From: Oscillospiraceae bacterium | Lineage (GTDB): Bacteria; Bacillota; Clostridia; Oscillospirales; Oscillospiraceae | DNA: 56,495 bases | NCBI GenBank assembly: GCA_017549125.1 | Contig: JAFYVL010000079.1 | Location: forward strand, 1-56,495 | Direction of reading: 5' to 3' | Part shown: positions 52,716-56,495 of the stretch, piece after piece | Layout: each line of letters begins with the position of its first letter | Position numbering within the stretch: position 1 is the first letter of the stretch | The notes under the pieces: generated by a model | Told to the model about the DNA's origin: nothing | The model's input: only the letters and a program-made list of their open reading frames with translations | Database searches by the model: none | Made by a program: the position numbers and the translations under genes

Positions 52716-54377
52716 TTATCCTTTATAATTTGTGTACTTATTCAGCTTCTTCTGGGTAGCATCTGCGTACTTTTCGAACATTTCGTCCACAGTTGCCTTG
52801 TTCTCACGAACGGTGTAGTTGAGGTAGTTTGCCCAATCGTCGATCCATGCGGAATTGGTCAGACTCCACCAGTCACCGGGACGCTGCACACCGGCAGCCT
52901 CGATGAACACGATGGAATTCTTGGGATCCTGGTCGGGCTGCAGGAAAATCTCGCTATTGGCCAGAGCCTTCTGGTTGGGGATCGCAAAACCGGCTTCTGC
53001 CTGTGCCTTCTGACCCTCTTCACCGGCCACGAACTTCAAGAACTCGAAAGCGGCCTGCTTGTTATCAGAGCCCTCGGCAATGGCCAGACCCATAGAACCG
53101 GAGTGACCGCCGGCTACACCGTGAACGGTGACGTTGCCATTGGCATCATACTCCTTGTATACGGGCAGAGGTGCTACGTTCCAGGAGCCTTCGCCCCACT
53201 TGCCAGACTTGGACATATTCTGACGGAGGGTGGGAACTTCCCAACGGCCATCTACGAACATACCGAACTTACCGGAAACGAAATAGTCCTCCGCATCGGC
53301 AGTACCCAGGGAGTTTGCGCCCATGGAAACGCCGTAGCCCAGCTGCTTGGTGCCGTCGCTGCGCGTACCAACCACAGAACCTTCCTTAGCGGTCAGCGCA
53401 ACGAACTCCAGGAATGCGTCATACATGCTGGGCAGCTCGTTCAGACTTGCCTTGTCGGTGATGGCAGCCTTGTCCACATAGGAAATCACCTGACCTGCGG
53501 TATAAGTCGTGCCATTGATGGTAACAGACTCCACATCGTCCTTAACAATGTAGTTCTTGGAGGTATCGTTCAAGGTAAACTTGTAGTAGCCCTCGGGCAT
53601 ATACTCCACCACGTCGCCGCCTACAGACCAGCCGTATGCGTACCACCACTCGTTGTAGTAGCCGTAGTCACAGCCGTCGATCTTCTGCATTTCCTTTGCC
53701 AGCTCGATGATCTCAGACCAGTTCATGGCGATCCGGTTATTGAACACACGGTTTGCAGAGTCGTAACCCTTTGCGGTGTAAGCAGTACCGTTGGTAGCAT
53801 TGTAAGCCTCCAGCTCGTTCTCGGGAACGGAGATCTCGGTGATCTGCAGCTGCTTCAGGTAAGCTGCATTGTAATACAGAACGGTAGGACCGATATCCTT
53901 AGGCAGCGCCCACAGGGGAGCATCTGCGGTGGAGGTTGCGGTCTTGGGATCGAAGCGGTAACGGGAGATAGCGTTTTCCCAGATCTCGCCGCCGGCATTG
54001 GCAAAGTCGAAATCGGTGTACTTGCCGTTGTCCAGCTGTACCAGGTACTCTGCCTCAGCCCAGGACTTTACGTACTTATCTTCCACATAGACAATATCCG
54101 GGGTGTGGTTACCGGACAGAGCCAGCGCAGCGTCGCTGGAATAGGAGGAAGAAGCCTTCTGCACATACTTGACAGTGATGTTCTTCTCCTTGCCTACGGT
54201 CTCATTGAAACGGTTGGTGATCTCCTGGAACACCTCAGCTTCCACAGCATCGCCCCAGCCCCAGAACTGCAGGGTGGTCTTGCCGTTGGAAGGCTTGCCA
54301 CCGGCAACGCTGCAGGCAGTCATGCCCAGCAGAGAAACCAGTGCCAGTACAAACGCAATGATTCTTGTGAATTTCAT
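52716..54377 (-). CDS. Extracellular solute-binding lipoprotein
   Basis: 553-aa binding protein of a carbohydrate ABC importer (family 1 type). The signal peptide ends in a lipobox, GMTAC, so Cys22 should be lipidated. The mature N terminus NGKTTLQFWGWGDAVEAEVF has the typical first strand of the fold. Further family-like parts are YVEDKYVKSWAEA, FVDGRWEVPTLRQNMS and a VAGGHSGSMGLAIAEGSDNK stretch near the hinge. It catches oligosaccharides freed by the surface enzymes of the operon and delivers them to the two permeases. Second gene of the operon, 19 bp after the GH43-like gene, behind AGGAGG. Confidence 0.92.
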   Translation of the reverse strand: MKFTRIIAFVLALVSLLGMTACSVAGGKPSNGKTTLQFWGWGDAVEAEVFQEITNRFNETVGKEKNITVKYVQKASSSYSSDAALALSGNHTPDIVYVEDKYVKSWAEAEYLVQLDNGKYTDFDFANAGGEIWENAISRYRFDPKTATSTADAPLWALPKDIGPTVLYYNAAYLKQLQITEISVPENELEAYNATNGTAYTAKGYDSANRVFNNRIAMNWSEIIELAKEMQKIDGCDYGYYNEWWYAYGWSVGGDVVEYMPEGYYKFTLNDTSKNYIVKDDVESVTINGTTYTAGQVISYVDKAAITDKASLNELPSMYDAFLEFVALTAKEGSVVGTRSDGTKQLGYGVSMGANSLGTADAEDYFVSGKFGMFVDGRWEVPTLRQNMSKSGKWGEGSWNVAPLPVYKEYDANGNVTVHGVAGGHSGSMGLAIAEGSDNKQAAFEFLKFVAGEEGQKAQAEAGFAIPNQKALANSEIFLQPDQDPKNSIVFIEAAGVQRPGDWWSLTNSAWIDDWANYLNYTVRENKATVDEMFEKYADATQKKLNKYTNYKG

Positions 54378-54396
54378 AACTTTTCCTCCTAGTGTT

Positions 54397-55293
54397 TTAT
54401 AAGATAACTTTCAATGTGCCATCTTCCAGAACCGCATCGCAGATCACAGCCTTGCGGTCGGGAGACGGTGCATTTGGATCTGTATGAATGTGGAAAGCGA
54501 TCTTCAGCTTTCCATCCCGATCCCAGAAGAATGCGTTGTGTCCGGGACCGGAAAAATCCTTGGACTTGTCGGGGTCACATACCACAATAGGCGCATCCGC
54601 CTTGGTAAACGGACCAAAGGGATTTTCTGCCTTGGCCAGGCAAATGCAGTAATCGCTGGTGTGGTAGCAGTTGGCAGAATAGGTCATGTAGTAGAACCCA
54701 TCCTTTTTCAGCACATACGGGCCTTCGTTCCAGGCCTGGTCGCCCAGGATCACAAAGTCATAGTCCTCGCTAGGTCCAAACAAGGTCACAGGCTCGCTGA
54801 CAATGTTGAGCAGATCGTCGCTGAGCTTGCACACGCACATCTGAGACACACGCAAGGTGGGGGTGATGTAGTTTTCAGAGCAGTCCTTGGAGAAATAGAA
54901 ATAGGGCTGACCGTCATCATCAATAAATACATGGCCGTCGATCACCGCATAGCCGGGATCAAACATAGGGCCCTTATGTACATCCGTAAAAGGTCCTTCG
55001 GGGCTGTCGCTGACCGCAACACCCAGGCGCAAAGAGCCATCGCTTTTTCTGCGGGCGGTATAGTGCATCACATACTTGCCCTTGTGGAAAATCACTTCCG
55101 GTGCCCAATAGTCCTGGCAAGTCCAGCTGCCGGACAGATCCAGACAAGCACCCAGATCCTCCCAGTTTTCCATGTCCTCAGACTTCCAAACCTTGAAGCC
55201 ATCCATCACAAAACTGGTAGCGTACATGTAATAAAAGTCACCGGCTCTGACAACGAACGGATCTCCGATACCGGTCACATTTGTTCGAATCAT
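54397..55293 (-). CDS. Cytoplasmic GH43-like glycosidase
   Basis: 298-aa five-bladed beta-propeller without a signal peptide, so it acts inside the cell. Likely catalytic set: Asp11 in GIGDPFVV (base), Asp119 in AVIDGHVF (pKa modulator) and Glu190 in NEGPYVL (acid). YWAPEV at 62-67 is the usual strand. It probably trims imported arabino- or xylo-oligosaccharides. Some relatives in this fold are phosphorylases, which I cannot exclude. First gene of the operon, with AGGAGG and a promoter at 55,328-55,356, and divergent from an AraC-type regulator. Confidence 0.9.
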   Translation of the reverse strand: MIRTNVTGIGDPFVVRAGDFYYMYATSFVMDGFKVWKSEDMENWEDLGACLDLSGSWTCQDYWAPEVIFHKGKYVMHYTARRKSDGSLRLGVAVSDSPEGPFTDVHKGPMFDPGYAVIDGHVFIDDDGQPYFYFSKDCSENYITPTLRVSQMCVCKLSDDLLNIVSEPVTLFGPSEDYDFVILGDQAWNEGPYVLKKDGFYYMTYSANCYHTSDYCICLAKAENPFGPFTKADAPIVVCDPDKSKDFSGPGHNAFFWDRDGKLKIAFHIHTDPNAPSPDRKAVICDAVLEDGTLKVIL

Positions 55294-55327
55294 GACAATA
55301 TCCTCCTAGCATTAGATTCCTATTATA

Positions 55328-55356
55328 GTTATACTCCTTTTTTTACGCTTTTACAA
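55328..55356 (-). promoter_or_regulatory. Promoter of the carbohydrate operon
   Basis: Minus strand: TTGTAA (55351-55356), 17-nt spacer, TATAAC (55328-55333). Just upstream, GAAATTCGTTTC (55359-55370) is an imperfect dyad and a candidate activator site. The sub-consensus -35 fits activation by the neighbouring AraC-type protein. Confidence 0.6.
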
Positions 55357-55420
55357 TAGAAATTCGTTTCACATTCGTGAGGAAAAGTTTCAATTTTTTC
55401 ATTTATTCGCCCCATTTCTA

Positions 55421-55449
55421 TTGACAATCGTTTAAAATTGGTATAAATT
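55421..55449 (+). promoter_or_regulatory. Promoter of the AraC-type regulator
   Basis: TTGACA (55421-55426) with TAAATT at 17 nt (55444-55449), or the overlapping TATAAA at 15 nt. About 30 bp before the ATG. Confidence 0.6.
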
Positions 55450-55479
55450 CGTATTAGCAACAAGGGAGGAGACAACGAA

Positions 55480-56358
55480 ATGGAAAAATATACCACCTTT
55501 GACCATATCCGTAAAAAGGATATTGCCAGCTTTACAGGCCTGGAAAACGAAGTGCTGACCTATATTTATCACAGCCCCCAGAAAGTCCCTCTGTCCATTG
55601 AATGCTTTGGTATCACCTACCCCAACCCCAATTTCCATATCAAGCGAACGGATGCCACCTATTTCATTTTGGAATACATCATGTCCGGAAAGGGCTATTT
55701 GGTGGTGGACGGACAATGCCACGAACTGAAGGCTAACGACGTATATTTGCTCGAACCCGGTTCTGCCCACGAATACTATGCCGACAAACATGACCCCTTC
55801 AAAAAGATCTGGGTCAATTTCAAAAGCGACGTATTTTTTAATATCCTCAACGAATACGGCCTAAAGCAGACCTATGTGTTCCATGATACAGATATTCTGC
55901 AGGAAATGAGCCGGATCATCGAATTGGAAAAAGTCTCCGTTTATAACGATCAGATCTATAAATCCGCCAGCAAATACCTGTTTGAGATCTTTATGAAGCT
56001 GGCAGAAAAGAACCAGGACAACACCCAGAGTTCTTCCATTGCCCAGCAGATCCTGGCAGAATTGGACAAGGCCATCGACTCCTCCGTTTCCATTGACGAT
56101 ATTTGCAACGCGCTGTTTATATCCCGATCCAAAATGATACGGGAGTTCAAAAAGCATTACCACCAGACCCCCCATGCCTATCTGTTGGGTCGAAAGATCG
56201 GATTCGCCAAAATGCTGCTTCAGGAAACCACCCACTCTATCCGATCCATCGCCAACCACCTGGGTTTTTCAGACGAACACTATTTCGCCAATGTTTTCAA
56301 GCAAAAAACCGGCTTGTCCCCCAGCCAATACCGCAAATCCCGCAGTAATATTGTATAA
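55480..56358 (+). CDS. AraC-family transcriptional regulator
   Basis: 292-aa regulator. The N-terminal cupin-like sensor domain (about 20-130) includes GKGYLVVDGQCHELKANDVY and LEPGSAHEYYADK. The C-terminal domain (about 190-290) has two helix-turn-helix units: SIDDICNALFISRSKMIREF and HSIRSIANHLGFSDEHYFAN, then VFKQKTGLSPSQYRKS, the AraC signature. It is divergent from the 26.5-kb carbohydrate operon and most likely activates it on binding a sugar. GGGAGG lies 12 nt before the ATG. The downstream boundary is an IS element. Confidence 0.93.
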   Translation: MEKYTTFDHIRKKDIASFTGLENEVLTYIYHSPQKVPLSIECFGITYPNPNFHIKRTDATYFILEYIMSGKGYLVVDGQCHELKANDVYLLEPGSAHEYYADKHDPFKKIWVNFKSDVFFNILNEYGLKQTYVFHDTDILQEMSRIIELEKVSVYNDQIYKSASKYLFEIFMKLAEKNQDNTQSSSIAQQILAELDKAIDSSVSIDDICNALFISRSKMIREFKKHYHQTPHAYLLGRKIGFAKMLLQETTHSIRSIANHLGFSDEHYFANVFKQKTGLSPSQYRKSRSNIV

Positions 56359-56411
56359 AACAAACTCCCCTGACCGCGTGAACTGAACCAGTAAAACTGG
56401 ACAATAGACAA

Positions 56412-56450
56412 AATCCCCCCTGATGTAGGATAATAACATCAGGGGGGATT
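56412..56450 (+). promoter_or_regulatory. Hairpin covering the transposase ribosome binding site
   Basis: Perfect 15-bp stem AATCCCCCCTGATGT / ACATCAGGGGGGATT with a 9-nt loop. The right arm contains the GGGGGGA that would serve as ribosome binding site 4-5 nt before the ATG at 56455, so read-through RNA would hide it. Confidence 0.55.
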
Positions 56451-56454
56451 TACT

Positions 56455-56495
56455 ATGAACAAACGAAGATACACAAAGATACAAGCGTTACTTCC
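56455..56495 (+). CDS. Transposase OrfA-like protein, 5' fragment
   Basis: Only the first 13 codons are present (MNKRRYTKIQALL), basic and followed by the window end. Beginnings of this kind are seen in small helix-turn-helix OrfA proteins of IS3-group elements. The assignment depends on the adjacent terminal repeat. Confidence 0.4.
   Translation, partial: MNKRRYTKIQALL

Larger units (their letters stand above)
56379..56495 (+). mobile_element. Left end of an insertion sequence (IS3-like), cut by the window
   Basis: TGAACTGAACCAGTAAAACTGGACA at 56379 resembles the terminal inverted repeat of IS3-group elements. It is followed by a strong hairpin and the start of an ORF that runs off the window. 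Family assignment rests on the terminus and 13 codons only. It lies 20 bp after the regulator's stop. Confidence 0.5.

Noticed and set aside
55355-55375. Catabolite-repression (cre) site upstream of the carbohydrate operon
   Set aside because: GAAATTCGTTTC is a dyad but does not fit the cre consensus spacing and central CG placement.

Overview
The window looks like a chromosomal segment of a Gram-positive gut bacterium of the class Clostridia, most likely an uncultured Oscillospiraceae/Ruminococcaceae relative. This is inferred from gene content and style: AGGAGG-type ribosome binding sites, sigma-A-like promoters, the clostridial single-chain PurL, the PurO plus stand-alone AICAR transformylase pair instead of PurH, a cofE-like gene beside guaA, and a polysaccharide-utilisation locus with giant multidomain surface enzymes. 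I could not compare against any database.

Layout. 1-1,760: nagB with terminator and promoter, a small ribbon-helix-helix regulator divergent from a 51-codon ORF with two palindromic operators between them, and small dispersed hairpin repeats. 1,755-13,068: a nine-gene purine operon on the minus strand, in transcription order purE, purC, purF-like, purM, purN, purO, AICARFT, purD, purL. It is interrupted by one 91-bp repeat element. Divergent from it (13,281-15,493) lie a CofE/F420-ligase family gene and the ATPase half of GMP synthase. 15,494-16,521: terminators, a 220-bp element with inverted ends, a duplicated tRNA-His 3' end, and a tRNA cluster (Gly-UCC, Arg-UCU, His-GUG). 16,569-19,808: an operon lspA, rluD-like, PHP phosphoesterase, HAD hydrolase. 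19,950-28,635: a secreted ceramidase-like protein with beta-helix repeats, AlaX, a solitary ParB-like protein, and a secreted 5'-nucleotidase-like protein. 28,772-55,293: a 26.5-kb carbohydrate locus on the minus strand. 55,480-56,358: its likely AraC-type regulator, divergent. 56,379-end: the left end of an insertion sequence.

The carbohydrate locus reads, in transcription order: cytoplasmic GH43-like enzyme, lipoprotein solute-binding protein, two ABC permeases, a 2,215-aa membrane-tethered GH43/CBM/SGNH protein (start codon overlapping the permease stop), a 3,505-aa secreted protein, and a 1,595-aa secreted GH43 protein. This suggests outside depolymerisation and deacetylation, uptake by the ABC transporter (its ATPase is not in the window), and final cleavage inside the cell. 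The substrate cannot be fixed from sequence.

Most notable: (i) the 3,505-aa protein carries two internal TIM barrels that resemble type I 3-dehydroquinate dehydratase. Both keep the Schiff-base lysine and catalytic histidine but lose the shikimate-pathway substrate residues. They are embedded among eight copies of a roughly 120-residue repeat I do not recognise. (ii) Four secreted proteins share an N-terminal or internal module with an S-x-D-P-x-K type motif. (iii) The PurF-like enzyme has Gly where the catalytic Cys of the glutaminase should be, and the GMP synthase lacks its glutaminase domain. Two amidotransferase steps therefore appear uncoupled from the usual glutamine hydrolysis. (iv) A family of small TGTAGGGG...CCCCTACA elements recurs through the window.
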